A stretch of 64,000 bases of DNA from Edwardsiella piscicida. Lineage in GTDB: Bacteria > Pseudomonadota > Gammaproteobacteria > Enterobacterales > Enterobacteriaceae. The DNA lies in assembly GCF_001896205.1 (NCBI RefSeq), contig NZ_MPNU01000001.1, positions 1,274,427 through 1,338,426 on the forward strand, in the 5' to 3' direction. The position numbers and the translations under genes are program-made. This document shows, piece after piece, positions 63,917-64,000 of the stretch. Positions within the stretch are counted from its first letter, which is position 1. The number at the start of each line of letters is the position of its first letter. The notes under the pieces are model-generated. The model ran no database searches and was not told the origin of the DNA. It saw nothing but the letters and a program-made list of their open reading frames with translations.

Positions 63917-64000
63917 ATGATGCAGGATTTGCGTCTGATATTAATTGTTGTTGGCGCGGTTGCCATAATAGCGTTGTTGCTGCACGGCCTATGGACCAGC
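63917..64000 (+). CDS. zipA: Cell division protein ZipA, N-terminus only
   Basis: The first 28 codons ([18 protein letters not shown] onward) give the single N-terminal membrane anchor of ZipA, matching the E. coli start almost exactly. ZipA tethers FtsZ to the membrane at the division septum; its FtsZ-binding domain is beyond the window. It is divergent from cysZ across about 270 bases with no named site. Confidence 0.92.
   Translation, partial: MMQDLRLILIVVGAVAIIALLLHGLWTS

Overview
The window is a 64 kb GC-rich stretch of an Enterobacterales chromosome, almost entirely core genome. Nearly every protein reads as an ortholog of an Escherichia coli gene, often with the same length (PhoB 229, Upp 208, MaeB 759, NarQ 566, HPr 85 residues). 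The high GC, the linked nap/narQP locus and the local gene order fit Edwardsiella best among enterics I know, but that genus call is inference. I see no rRNA, tRNA, insertion sequence, prophage or CRISPR array.

Layout. (1) 1-10.5 kb: Nudix gene (cut by the window edge), rdgC, mak, an SbmC-like gene, a DUF1294 gene, sbcC-sbcD, and phoB-phoR with a clear Pho box. (2) 10.5-17.6 kb: ppk-ppx, speG, purM-purN with a PurR operator, upp. (3) 17.7-27.9 kb: uraA, a DoxX gene, hda, yfgD, bepA, perM, bcp, gcvR, dapA, bamC, purC. (4) 27.9-30.4 kb: a three-gene accessory cassette (metal-dependent cyclase/amidohydrolase, aquaglyceroporin, exported alpha/beta hydrolase). (5) 30.6-40.2 kb: tmcA, ypfH, the overlapping yffB-dapE-M15 peptidase-ypfN operon, tiny ypfM, acrD. 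(6) 40.6-49.7 kb: a small winged-helix gene, narQ-narP and the divergent napFDAGHBC operon. (7) 49.8-58.7 kb: nudK, maeB, a ChaN-like lipoprotein, yaiI-hemF, amiA, ypeA, yfeY, yfeX. (8) 58.7-64 kb: ptsH-ptsI-crr, cysK, cysZ and the start of zipA.

Two syntenic blocks that are far apart in E. coli (rdgC...phoR, and ppx...zipA) meet between phoR and ppx, so that point is a rearrangement junction. Accessory genes sit at few points: between sbcC and mak, between purN and ppk (speG), between uraA and hda (DoxX), between purC and tmcA, inside the dapE operon, and between acrD/narQ and nudK (winged-helix gene, narP, nap).

Functional themes are phosphate sensing and polyphosphate (phoBR, ppk-ppx), purine and pyrimidine supply (purM, purN, purC, upp, uraA), nitrate sensing and periplasmic nitrate reduction (narQP, nap), and PTS sugar uptake with cysteine synthesis. 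The most notable anomaly is a one-base frameshift in a C7 tract at the 5' end of sbcC that separates the Walker A motif from its start codon. No wholly new system was identified; the best candidates for new biology are the purC-tmcA cassette and the M15 peptidase coupled to dapE.
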